Assembly (NCBI GenBank): GCA_944354035.1
Contig: CALVPS010000003.1
Location: forward strand, 1-64,000
Reading direction: 5' to 3'
Source of the DNA: an uncultured Clostridia bacterium
Lineage (GTDB): Bacteria; Bacillota; Clostridia; Christensenellales; Borkfalkiaceae
DNA length: 64,000 nt
The notes below the pieces were generated by a model. It was not told the origin of the DNA. It saw only the letters and a program-made list of their open reading frames with translations, and made no database searches. Numbering within the stretch: position 1 is the stretch's first letter; every line of letters begins with the position of its first letter. Of the stretch, positions 15,773 through 23,619 are shown piece after piece. Both the position numbers and the translations under genes were made by a program.

Positions 15773-18094
15773 ATGCGTAAATTATTCAAAAATATCGGCA
15801 TCGTGGCGATCGCCGGCGTATTGGCCTGCGGCGCGGCCGCGCTTTCGGGCTGCGCGTATCGCTTTACGCCGCCTTCCGGCGGCCCCTCGGCCGACGACGC
15901 CGTGCAGTCGCAGGGCGGATTTGTCGTGCAAAAGGGGGAGTACGTCTATTTTATCAACGGCGTGCAGGCTTATACCGAAGACAACACCTACGGTTCGCCC
16001 GTCAAGGGTTCGCTGATGCGCATCCGCATGTCGGATATCGAGGCAAAGAAGAACACGGCCGAAACGGTCATCCCTTCGCTGATGACGGCGCAGGACTATT
16101 CTTCCGGTATTTTTATTTACGGCGACCGCGTGTACTACGCAACGCCCAACAACGTGGGCAACATGTCGGGCGAAGTCGACAAGACCTGGCTGGACTTTAA
16201 GAGCGCCGGGCTGGACGGCAGCGACGTCCGCGACCTGTTCCGCGTATCCGACAACGCCGTGCTGTATCGCTTTGTCGAAGTGGACGACACCGTATATGTC
16301 GTCTACGAGCAGGACGGTTCGCTCATCTCGTACAATACGTCTGCCGAAACGAGCGTTACGCTGGCGGAGGACGTAGAGGAATATGTTTTAAACAGCAACG
16401 ATAAGACCGATCCTTATATCTATTACACGATGGGGGTCTCCGACGCCATGGATACCGAGGAATCCGCCATCGAATATTCGTATAACCAGGTGTACCGCGT
16501 CAGCGCCGACGCGACCGAGGCGCCTTACGAGTACACATGGGACGAGACGTATTTGGAAGAGCACGACGGCGAGGCGCCCTATGTCAACCTGGGTACGCTC
16601 GTTTTGGACGGCATCGGCCGTCAGGATCCCGTTACACAGTTCAATCGCCATGCCGACGCCGACAACGAGTCGCTGCGTCCGGCATTCGGCTACACCTATT
16701 CGCTGCGCGCCTATGCCAACGAAGGGCTCTACTTCGTGCGCACGCCCGTCGACACGGCGGGAACGGCGTCCGGTTCCTCCGGCGAGCTGTATTATCTGCC
16801 CGTTTCGTCGCTCGGCGACGAATGGGATTCCATTGCGGGCAACGGCAAAGAGGCGCTCGACATGGTGGCCGACTCCATCAAGGCGGCGGGCGACGCGGAC
16901 GACGCGGCGTATTTTTACATTGAAGAGGACGCGCAGAACGGCGTAAAGCACCACTATCTCTACGTAAAGGATTCCGCGCTGTTCCGCGTGGACGTAAAGG
17001 ATGACGGTGCGGCTACGGTGGCGGAGGAGCTGGAGGTCGCCTACGACGTGGGCGAGGCTACCATTGTCTCCATCGACAACACGTCCGACGATACTTACGA
17101 CTACGTATACTACACGCGGTCGCAGGGCAGCGGTCTTTCGGTGGAGCGCGCCGTATACAACGGCGAAGAGGAGGATTACCGCAACCTCGTGCCCGAAGGG
17201 GAGAATCACGAGCCGTACCGCCCCGTGCGGGTGCTGGAGCTGGAGCACGCCAGCGGTTGGTATAACTACGAGTTGCTGAACGGGATCTTGTTCTTTGCCG
17301 ATGCCTATGCGTTCGGCAGCACGTCATACAACTACGTCAGTGCGGTCGATCTGCGCAACGACGACGGTTCGCTGAAGAACAACGAGCAGTTAAAGGCGTT
17401 CAACGACCGCTACGGCGAGATCATGGACGACGAGGACGGCTACCTTGCCCGCCTCACCGAAGACGGCGACGCCAAGCTCTCCACGGCCATTTCGTATTAT
17501 TTCTATACGGGCCAAACGCACCTGTTTGAAGAGAATATTCAAGAGGCCGTAGAAAACGGCCGCCGCGAGACCTATTTGTACAGCGAAGAAGAGCAGCAGG
17601 CCTTCCGCGATTTTGCCGCGGGCAAGGGCGACGCCGAAGCCTTTATGGACGGCGACGAATCGTACGCCGTCTACTCGTACTTTGTTACGCGCCTCGGCGA
17701 AATGAGCGAAGAGGACTGCGAGTCGCTGGACGACTATTGGAGAAACGTGTTGCAGCGCGACGCCGCGGAAGCGTCGGAAGAGACCTCGTTAGAGGCCTGG
17801 GAGTGGGCGCTGATCGGCGTTGCCATCGGTCTGGTCGTGGCCGGCGGCGTCGTTGCGGCGGTGCTGATCGTAAGAAAGCGCCGCGCCCAAAAGACCGTTT
17901 CGCACGAAGCGCGCATGGTCGTAGATACGACGGACGATCGCGACGTCGACGTATACGCCGTCCGCGAAGAGCCGTTCGGCGCGGAGGATCCTGCGGCGGA
18001 GGGACCCGCGGAAGCGCCCGAGGTGCCGTCTGTCGAGAAGTCTGCCGAAGAGCCCGCCGGGGACGGGCAGGACGAACAACCCGAACAGTCATAA
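15773..18094 (+). CDS. Large surface lipoprotein with a C-terminal membrane helix
   Basis: A 773-residue exported protein of unknown function. The N-terminus is a lipoprotein signal with lipobox LSGC, predicted to be cleaved and lipidated at C27. Residues 28-675 form a large extracytoplasmic region rich in YVYFINGV, RVYYATPNN, YIYYTMGV and YVYYTRSQG segments spaced like blades of a beta-propeller. A C-terminal helix (about 678-702, ALIGVAIGLVVAGGVVAAVL followed by RKRR) and an acidic 70-residue cytoplasmic tail follow. It therefore seems anchored at both ends, which is rare. The ATG 15773 follows an AAAGGGA site; the frame's upstream extension overlaps the divergent small gene and is rejected. 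Monocistronic. Confidence 0.8.
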   Translation: MRKLFKNIGIVAIAGVLACGAAALSGCAYRFTPPSGGPSADDAVQSQGGFVVQKGEYVYFINGVQAYTEDNTYGSPVKGSLMRIRMSDIEAKKNTAETVIPSLMTAQDYSSGIFIYGDRVYYATPNNVGNMSGEVDKTWLDFKSAGLDGSDVRDLFRVSDNAVLYRFVEVDDTVYVVYEQDGSLISYNTSAETSVTLAEDVEEYVLNSNDKTDPYIYYTMGVSDAMDTEESAIEYSYNQVYRVSADATEAPYEYTWDETYLEEHDGEAPYVNLGTLVLDGIGRQDPVTQFNRHADADNESLRPAFGYTYSLRAYANEGLYFVRTPVDTAGTASGSSGELYYLPVSSLGDEWDSIAGNGKEALDMVADSIKAAGDADDAAYFYIEEDAQNGVKHHYLYVKDSALFRVDVKDDGAATVAEELEVAYDVGEATIVSIDNTSDDTYDYVYYTRSQGSGLSVERAVYNGEEEDYRNLVPEGENHEPYRPVRVLELEHASGWYNYELLNGILFFADAYAFGSTSYNYVSAVDLRNDDGSLKNNEQLKAFNDRYGEIMDDEDGYLARLTEDGDAKLSTAISYYFYTGQTHLFEENIQEAVENGRRETYLYSEEEQQAFRDFAAGKGDAEAFMDGDESYAVYSYFVTRLGEMSEEDCESLDDYWRNVLQRDAAEASEETSLEAWEWALIGVAIGLVVAGGVVAAVLIVRKRRAQKTVSHEARMVVDTTDDRDVDVYAVREEPFGAEDPAAEGPAEAPEVPSVEKSAEEPAGDGQDEQPEQS

Positions 18095-18126
18095 TCGTTG
18101 ATGGGGCGGCCGCAAGCGGCTGCAAA

Positions 18127-18172
18127 AGGCGGCGCTTTCCGCAAAATGCGGAGAGCGCCGCCTGTCTGTTTT
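18127..18172 (+). terminator. Terminator after the lipoprotein gene
   Basis: A 15-bp GC-rich stem with one mismatch (18127-18142 with 18148-18163, loop AAAAT) and a weak GTCTGTTTT tail. Confidence 0.65.
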
Positions 18173-18257
18173 GCGGGGTGCGCGGGGCGCCCGGGCGCTC
18201 TGTGACGAAAAAAATTTGCAAAACGCACGTTTTTTTGCAAAACGCATAAAAAAACAG

Positions 18258-18286
18258 TTTACAAAAAAAATAAATACTAATATAAT
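18258..18286 (+). promoter_or_regulatory. Promoter of the zinc-ribbon gene
   Basis: TTTACA (18258-18263), 17-base spacer of mostly A/T, TATAAT (18281-18286). Confidence 0.75.
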
Positions 18287-18335
18287 TTATTAGCCTGCGC
18301 ACCGACGTATACCGTGCGGGGCGGGAGGGGAAAAC

Positions 18336-18830
18336 ATGGTGCGTTATATGAAGTGTCCGCGCTGCGAACTCAATTATATCGACGCGGAAAAACAGGAGTA
18401 TTGCGACGTCTGCCTGAAAGAGATGAAGGGCATTCCGACTGACGCCGACGAAATAGAGGAATCGGAAGAGGATATGCCCACGGAACTTTGCCCCGTGTGC
18501 GGCGAAAACATGATGCGCGCAGGGGAAAAGATGTGCGACGAGTGCAAAAAGAAGGCGGAGTACGAGGAAGAGGAGCCCGATCCCGAAGAGGACGACGAGT
18601 GGCGGGAGTACCTCGACGACGATACGGACGCCGAGCTCGACCAGGAGATCGGCGAGATCGACGAGACGTTCGACGAGGAGTTCGACGACGAACAAGAGGC
18701 GGAGGACGAGGAGTACGAGGGCGACGACGAGGAGGACCTCGACTATGTTACGGGCGACGAAATTTACACGCTGACGGACGACGACGAGGACGAGGACGAA
18801 GACGAATCCGATCGGGACGACGATTTTTAA
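18336..18830 (+). CDS. Acidic protein with two zinc ribbons
   Basis: A 164-residue protein. Two CxxC pairs (C7/C10 with C23/C26, then CPVC with CDEC at about 52-71) form two small zinc ribbons in the first 75 residues. The remaining 90 residues are extremely acidic: runs of Glu/Asp with few basic residues. That pattern could mimic nucleic acid or bind a basic partner, but no function is recognised. ATG 18336 follows GGAGGGG. It has its own promoter and terminator and stands just upstream of comF, which also starts with zinc ribbons. Confidence 0.7.
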   Translation: MVRYMKCPRCELNYIDAEKQEYCDVCLKEMKGIPTDADEIEESEEDMPTELCPVCGENMMRAGEKMCDECKKKAEYEEEEPDPEEDDEWREYLDDDTDAELDQEIGEIDETFDEEFDDEQEAEDEEYEGDDEEDLDYVTGDEIYTLTDDDEDEDEDESDRDDDF

Positions 18831-18861
18831 CGCCGCCCGCAGGGATGTTGTGCATATTGTA

Positions 18862-18896
18862 CGGCGGGCGCGCTTACGGCGCGCCCGCCGCTTTTT
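18862..18896 (+). terminator. Terminator after the zinc-ribbon gene
   Basis: A perfect 12-bp stem (18862-18873 with 18879-18890) followed by C and five T residues. Confidence 0.85.
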
Positions 18897-18985
18897 AACG
18901 AGTCTTTCGCCCTTTCGGCAAGCCGCGGCTGTCCGCGGGCGGGGACGTCGGGGCGTGGAGCGCGTAAGGGGCGCAAAGGGCAAAC

Positions 18986-19801
18986 ATGGCAAATCTCTTT
19001 CAGAAGATCGCGGCGTGGGTGCGCCGTTACGACGAGACGCATCAGTTCACCTGCGACGTCTGCGGCCGTGAGGTGTTTGAAAACGAGCGCATCTGTGCGG
19101 AATGCCGCAAGGCGCTGCCCTGGAACGACGGCGCCGTCTGCCCGCTGTGCGGGCGGCGCGTAAGGGAGGAAGGGGTCTGCGCCGAATGCAAGCGCAAGCC
19201 CCTTTCGGTAAAGGCGGCGCGCTCCGCATTGCTGCACGAGGGCGAGGGGGCAAGGCTGGTGCTGCGCTTTAAACGGGGCGAACGGTATCTGCGGCGCGCG
19301 CTCGCCGACCTGCTGGAACCGCTGCTGCGGTCGGCGTTTCCGCAGACGGACGAGTTGACCTTTGTGCCCATGACCGTGCGCGCGCAGCGCCGCCGCGGGT
19401 ATAACCAGTCGCAGCTTTTGGCGGAGGAACTGGCCGCGCGCAGCGGGCTGCCGTGTACGGCGTTTGCCGTAAAGCGGCGCGATACCGCGCAGCAAAAGAC
19501 GCTCTCCCGCCGCCTGCGCGAGGAAAATTTGGCGGGTTGCTTTTTTGTGACGCAGCGTGCCGCGGTCCGCGGGAAGCGCGTTACGATCGTGGATGATACG
19601 CTTACCACGGGCGCAACGGTCAGCGCGCTGGCGTCGGCGCTGCTGCGCGCCGGGGCGGCGGAAGTGTGCGCGCTTACGGTGACGAGCGTGGAAGATAAGC
19701 ACCCTTACGGGACGGTTCCGCCCGAAGCGCGCAAGAGAGGAACGCGCGGAAAAACCGGGCGCCGTGAAAAAAAGGCTTCCGATCGGACGGAACGGGAATA
19801 A
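18986..19801 (+). CDS. comF: ComF-family phosphoribosyltransferase-like protein
   Basis: A 271-residue ComF homologue. An N-terminal double zinc ribbon (C23/C26 with ICAEC, then CPLC with CAEC) is followed by a type I phosphoribosyltransferase fold with the PRPP-binding loop VTIVDDTLTTGATV at about 198-211 and RRRGYNQSQLLAEELA. In Bacillus ComF supports DNA uptake during transformation; in many anaerobes the role is unclear. The last 35 residues are basic and low in complexity. The ATG 18986 has only a weak AAAGGG site. Not evidently in an operon; a near-perfect terminator follows. Confidence 0.88.
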   Translation: MANLFQKIAAWVRRYDETHQFTCDVCGREVFENERICAECRKALPWNDGAVCPLCGRRVREEGVCAECKRKPLSVKAARSALLHEGEGARLVLRFKRGERYLRRALADLLEPLLRSAFPQTDELTFVPMTVRAQRRRGYNQSQLLAEELAARSGLPCTAFAVKRRDTAQQKTLSRRLREENLAGCFFVTQRAAVRGKRVTIVDDTLTTGATVSALASALLRAGAAEVCALTVTSVEDKHPYGTVPPEARKRGTRGKTGRREKKASDRTERE

Positions 19802-19811
19802 GACGGTTTTG

Positions 19812-19852
19812 GCGGCCGCCGCGAGCAACAGCTCGCGGCGGCCGCTTTTTTT
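19812..19852 (+). terminator. Terminator after comF
   Basis: A perfect 15-bp stem (19812-19826 with 19831-19845, loop AACA) followed by seven T residues. Confidence 0.92.
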
Positions 19853-19927
19853 GTGTAAGCGCCGCTTTCCGCGGTCGCCGCGGGGCGGCACGGTCCGCGC
19901 GCTCTCCCCGTACAGGGGGCAAAACCA

Positions 19928-20126
19928 TGCCGCGCAAGAAAAAGCGACCCTTCCGTCTTGCTTTCGGCAAGCCACCTCCCCTTACAAAGGGGAGGCAGGG
20001 GAAGGGGGCGCCTTTGCGGGGAGCCGTGCCGCGCAGGAAAAAGCGACCCTTCCGTCTTGCTTTCGGCAAGCCACCTCCCCTTACAAAGGGGAGGCAGGGG
20101 AAGGGGGCGCCGAACGGAGAGAGGCG
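19928..20126 (+). repeat. 99-bp tandem repeat, two copies
   Basis: Copy 1 is 19928-20026 and copy 2 begins at 20027. They are nearly identical (tgccgcgcaaGaaaa versus tgccgcgcagGaaaa) until about 20110, where copy 2 runs into a unique segment. Each unit carries a CCTCCCC/GGGGAGG hairpin with a TTACAAA loop. The 29-nt tail at 20107-20135 recurs at 13417-13445. It lies in the 19853-20347 gap, where I see no gene. Confidence 0.85.
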
Positions 20127-20135
20127 GGAGGGTCG
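20107..20135 (+). repeat. Dispersed repeat segment, copy B
   Basis: Same 29-nt segment as 13417-13445 with three substitutions, here fused to the end of the 99-bp tandem repeat. Confidence 0.6.
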
Positions 20136-20347
20136 CAGCACCCAAATCGGAAAAACGGCATGCCGCGTCGTCGGCCGCGCATATCCCGCCCGTGCGCCGC
20201 ATAGGGTAGTATTGCCTGCGGGGCGGGCGGCGGATTCCGTCCGCCAAAGCCGATCGGGCGGCGGGGCATTCGACGAAAGGCGCCAAACTTCGCGCCGATC
20301 GGTCAAATTTTTTTGTCGCCCGTATTTTATCATAAGGATGTTGCGCG

Positions 20348-21118
20348 ATGCGGTTTATCACAATACGGTTAAAAGCGATTTTGACGGCGGCGGCGCTGGG
20401 GGCGGCGCTGGTGTGCGGCGCAATGTTCGCCCGCGCGACGGACGCCGGGGCGGTGTATTGGAGCGGCGCCCGCTCCCTGCCCGTGTACAGCGTGGAGCGC
20501 GACGATAAAAAAATTGCCCTCACCTTCGACTGCGCGTGGGGCGTCGACGCAACGGACGCCATTCTTGCACATTTAGAGGAGGCGGGCGTGCGCGTCACCT
20601 TCTTTGCCGTACAGTTCTGGGTGGAAAGGTATCCGGACTATGTAAAAAAGATCGACGCGGCCGGGCACGAGCTGGGTACGCACGGCGCGACCCATTCGTA
20701 CATGTCCCGCCTTTCGGAGGGGGAGATCCGCGCCGAACTTACCGCGTCGTCGCAGGCCATTGCCGTGCAGACGCAAAAGCCGGTAACACTGTTCCGTCCG
20801 CCCTACGGCGACTACAACGACCGCCTCATCGACACCGCCAACGATATGGGGCTGCTGCCCGTGCAGTGGGACGTGGACTCGCTGGATTGGAAGGACCTCT
20901 CCGCCGCAGAGATCGTTTCGCGTGTGGTCCCGCGCGTGCGGAGCGGGTCGATCATCTTATGTCACAATAACGGGCTGCATACGGCCGAGGCGCTCCCCGC
21001 CATGATCGATGCCCTGCGCGCCAAGGGGTACGTCTTTGTGCCCGTGGGCGAGCTTGTGTACCGCGGCAATTATACGATCGACGGCACGGGGCGGCAGCAG
21101 CCGAAGGGCGGCGCATAA
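20348..21118 (+). CDS. pdaB: Polysaccharide deacetylase, PdaB-like (sporulation)
   Basis: A 256-residue carbohydrate esterase family 4 protein. A signal/anchor helix (about 6-27) exports it. The NodB motifs are: TFDCAWGVDAT (motif 1, first Asp kept, second Asp replaced by Cys), HGATH at 112-116, RPPYGDYNDRL, DWKD, and ILCHN. The loss of the second Asp also occurs in the PdaB (TFDISWG-like) branch, needed in Bacillus for late spore cortex stability; assignment to PdaB rather than another deacetylase is inferred from this. AAGGA lies about 10 nt upstream of the ATG. An SSB-like gene follows 30 nt downstream. Confidence 0.82.
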   Translation: MRFITIRLKAILTAAALGAALVCGAMFARATDAGAVYWSGARSLPVYSVERDDKKIALTFDCAWGVDATDAILAHLEEAGVRVTFFAVQFWVERYPDYVKKIDAAGHELGTHGATHSYMSRLSEGEIRAELTASSQAIAVQTQKPVTLFRPPYGDYNDRLIDTANDMGLLPVQWDVDSLDWKDLSAAEIVSRVVPRVRSGSIILCHNNGLHTAEALPAMIDALRAKGYVFVPVGELVYRGNYTIDGTGRQQPKGGA

Positions 21119-21148
21119 CAAAAAACGGGAAAAACTTGGGAGGTATAT

Positions 21149-21832
21149 ATGGATCACAGTGCAGAAAAAAACAACCGGGTCTTTTTAATGGGTGAGATCG
21201 TCTCGGAGGCGGAGTTTTCGCACGAGGTGTACGGCGAAGGGTTTTACGAGCTGTACGTAAAGGTGATGCGGCTTTCGGGGCAGGCCGATGTGTTGCCCGT
21301 CACCGTTTCGGAGCGGCTGATCGAGGGACACGACTTAAAGGTGGGCAGCACCATATGTGCGTTGGGGCAGTTCCGCAGCTACAACAAGCTGGAGGGCGGC
21401 CGCTCGCGGCTGATGCTTACGGTATTCGTGCGCGAGCTGATCGGGAACGACGGGGCGCAGAACCCCAATTCCATTGTGCTTTCGGGGTATATCTGCAAGC
21501 CGCCCGTGTACCGTACCACGCCCTTTAACCGCGAGATCGCCGATCTTCTGGTGGCGGTAAACCGTGCCTACAACAAGTCCGACTACATCCCCTGTATCGC
21601 GTGGGGGCGCAACGCGCGCTTTGTGCAGACGCTTAAGGTGGGGGACCGGATCGCGCTTTCGGGGCGCATCCAAAGCCGCGAATACACCAAGCGCCTCTCG
21701 GAGACGGAGGCCGTTACCATGACCGCGTACGAGGTATCCGTCTCCAAGTTGGCGGCCTTTGACGACGACGAAAACTTTGATCTGGACGGGGAGTTCGATT
21801 TGTACGCCGCGCCGTCGCATGTGCAGTCGTGA
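21149..21832 (+). CDS. SSB-like protein with two OB folds
   Basis: A 227-residue protein with two single-strand DNA-binding (OB) folds in series: one from NNRVFLMGEIVSEAEFSHEV to about residue 103, the second from NSIVLSGYICKPPVYRTTPF through the SSB-like IPCIAWGRNARFVQTLKVGDRI. It lacks the acidic DDDIPF tail of housekeeping SSB, although DDDENFDLDGEFD is acidic near the end. A role in replication or repair is likely but not specific. ATG 21149 follows GGGAGGT. It probably shares a transcript with pdaB. Confidence 0.8.
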   Translation: MDHSAEKNNRVFLMGEIVSEAEFSHEVYGEGFYELYVKVMRLSGQADVLPVTVSERLIEGHDLKVGSTICALGQFRSYNKLEGGRSRLMLTVFVRELIGNDGAQNPNSIVLSGYICKPPVYRTTPFNREIADLLVAVNRAYNKSDYIPCIAWGRNARFVQTLKVGDRIALSGRIQSREYTKRLSETEAVTMTAYEVSVSKLAAFDDDENFDLDGEFDLYAAPSHVQS

Positions 21833-21905
21833 TCATCGGGGAATGCGCGCGGATGCGCGCAGAAAAGCGGGCGCCGCAGGGGCGCGGCCGCGGATACGGA
21901 ATACG

Positions 21906-21942
21906 TACAAAAAGGGGACGCCGCGGCTGCGGCGTCCCCTTT
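21906..21942 (-). terminator. Convergent terminator between ssb-like gene and glyS
   Basis: A perfect 14-bp stem (21911-21924 with 21929-21942, loop GGCT). On the minus strand it is followed by CTTTTTG, so it ends glyS; on the plus strand the T run is only three bases. Confidence 0.85.
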
Positions 21943-21969
21943 GGATGTTGCGGGACGGATCGAGGTGCG

Positions 21970-23346
21970 TTAGAAGGCCGTTTTTTGGGTGAGGAAGGCG
22001 ATAACGCCGTCGGCGTCCAGGCGGATCTGCTCCATTGTGTCGCGGTCGCGCACGGTCACGGTGCCGTCCTCCAGCGTTTGGAAGTCGACGGTAAGGCAGT
22101 AGGGCGTGCCGATCTCATCCTGACGGCGATAGCGCTTGCCGATGGACCCCGCCTCGTCGTAGGCGACGAGGAAGTGCTTTTTCAGCTTGCCCAGCAATTC
22201 TTTTGCGGGATCCGCAAGATTCTTCTGCAGGGGCAGCACGGCCGCCTTGTACGCGGCCAGCGCGGGATGAAAGCGCATGACGTTGCGCACTTCGCCGTTT
22301 TCCAGCGTCTCCTCGTCATATGCTTCCGAAAGCACGGCCAGCATCAGGCGGTCTGCGCCGATGGAGTACTCTATGACGTAAGGGATATAGCGTTCCTGCG
22401 TTACGGGGTCTACATAGGTCATCGACTTGCCGGAATATTCCTGGTGCCGCGAGAGGTCGTAGTCGGTGCGGTTATGGATGCCGTTGAGCTCGGACCAGCC
22501 CATGGGGAAATCGTACTGGATATCGCACGCCGCCTTGGCGTAGTGCGCCAGCTTGTCGTGGTCTTTAAAGCGCAGGTGTTCGGGATCAAAGCCCAGATCC
22601 AGCAAAAATTGCCAGGCGCGCTGTTTAAATTGCGCGTAGTAGTCGCCGTCCGTACCCTCCTTGCAGAACCACTGGTGCTCCATCTGCTCGAATTCGATGG
22701 TGCGGAAAATAAAGTTGCCGGGTGTGATCTCGTTGCGGAAGGCCTTGCCGATCTGCGCGATCCCGAAGGGCACCTTGGCGCGCGTGGTGCGCTGTACGTT
22801 TAAAAAGTTTACAAATTCGCCCTGCGCCGTCTCGGGCCGCAGATATATTTTGTTTTGACTTTCGTCCGTTACGCCGCGGCTGGTTTCGAACATTAAATTA
22901 AAGGTGCGAATGGGCGTCCAGTTGCATTTGCCGCAGATGGGGCAGCATACGTGGTGCTCGGCAATGTATGCCTCCATTTCGTCGTTGGTCATCAAATCGG
23001 GGTTTACCCTGCCCTTGGAGTGCGCTTCGATCAAATTGTCGGCGCGGTGGCGGCTTTTGCACTCCTTGCAGTCCATTTTGGGATCGGAAAAGGACGCCGT
23101 GTGCCCGCTGGCTTCCCACACGCGCGAGTTCATTAAAATGGCCGCGTCCAGGCCGTACGAGTTTTCGCTCTCCTGTACAAAGCGCTTCCACCAGGCGCGC
23201 TTTATGTTGTTTTTGATTTCTACGCCCACGGGGCCGTAGTCCCAGGTGTTGCCCATGCCGCCGTAAATTTCGCTGCCGGGGAAAATGATCCCCCGCGCCT
23301 TGCACAGCGCAACCAGCTTATCCATTGTAACCGCTCTCTTTGCCAT
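21970..23346 (-). CDS. glyS: Glycyl-tRNA synthetase, alpha2 type
   Basis: A 458-residue class II synthetase that charges tRNA-Gly as a homodimer. It is the single-chain eukaryote/archaea-like type, not the alpha2beta2 glyQS type. The motif MGNTWDYGPVGVEIKNNIK, a zinc element CKECKSRHR with CCPICGKC, the motif IYLRPETAQGEFVNF, and FRNEITPGNFIFRTIEF (motif 2) are intact, with IEYSIGADRLMLA as motif 3 and an anticodon domain at the C-terminus. The start at 23346 has AAGGA about 11 nt upstream. Confidence 0.96.
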   Translation of the reverse strand: MAKRAVTMDKLVALCKARGIIFPGSEIYGGMGNTWDYGPVGVEIKNNIKRAWWKRFVQESENSYGLDAAILMNSRVWEASGHTASFSDPKMDCKECKSRHRADNLIEAHSKGRVNPDLMTNDEMEAYIAEHHVCCPICGKCNWTPIRTFNLMFETSRGVTDESQNKIYLRPETAQGEFVNFLNVQRTTRAKVPFGIAQIGKAFRNEITPGNFIFRTIEFEQMEHQWFCKEGTDGDYYAQFKQRAWQFLLDLGFDPEHLRFKDHDKLAHYAKAACDIQYDFPMGWSELNGIHNRTDYDLSRHQEYSGKSMTYVDPVTQERYIPYVIEYSIGADRLMLAVLSEAYDEETLENGEVRNVMRFHPALAAYKAAVLPLQKNLADPAKELLGKLKKHFLVAYDEAGSIGKRYRRQDEIGTPYCLTVDFQTLEDGTVTVRDRDTMEQIRLDADGVIAFLTQKTAF

Positions 23347-23380
23347 AGCCGTAGTCCTTGTTCTTATTTTTTTCTCAAAT

Positions 23381-23409
23381 ATTATACTCTATAATTTTCG
23401 GAATGGCAA
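23381..23409 (-). promoter_or_regulatory. glyS promoter
   Basis: On the minus strand: TTGCCA (23409-23404), 17-base spacer, TATAAT (23386-23381). No T-box features are visible in the 35-nt leader. Confidence 0.75.
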
Positions 23410-23534
23410 GCGAAAACCCCACGAATTTTCAGCGCAGCCGAGAAGGACATCCGCAGCCTGCGCGAAAACGCTGATTTACGATACAGACTGATATAGACTA
23501 TTTTAAGAGAGTTCCGTAGATCAAATCGGAACAG

Positions 23535-23574
23535 AAAAATGCACGCGCGCCCGATGGAAATCGGGCGCGCGTGC
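23535..23574 (-). terminator. Terminator after the leucine-rich-repeat gene
   Basis: A perfect 14-bp stem (23541-23554 with 23561-23574) followed on the minus strand by ATTTTTC. Confidence 0.85.
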
Positions 23575-23619
23575 GTAGGTTACGCAATTCTTGTGCGTAT
23601 TTTCAGGGGAACGCAAGAG

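Noticed and set aside
17685..18992. Long minus-strand frame over the lipoprotein end and zinc-ribbon gene
   Set aside because: It crosses two terminators, two promoters and an acidic gene whose antisense is necessarily hydrophobic (FVLVLVVV-type); not a membrane protein.
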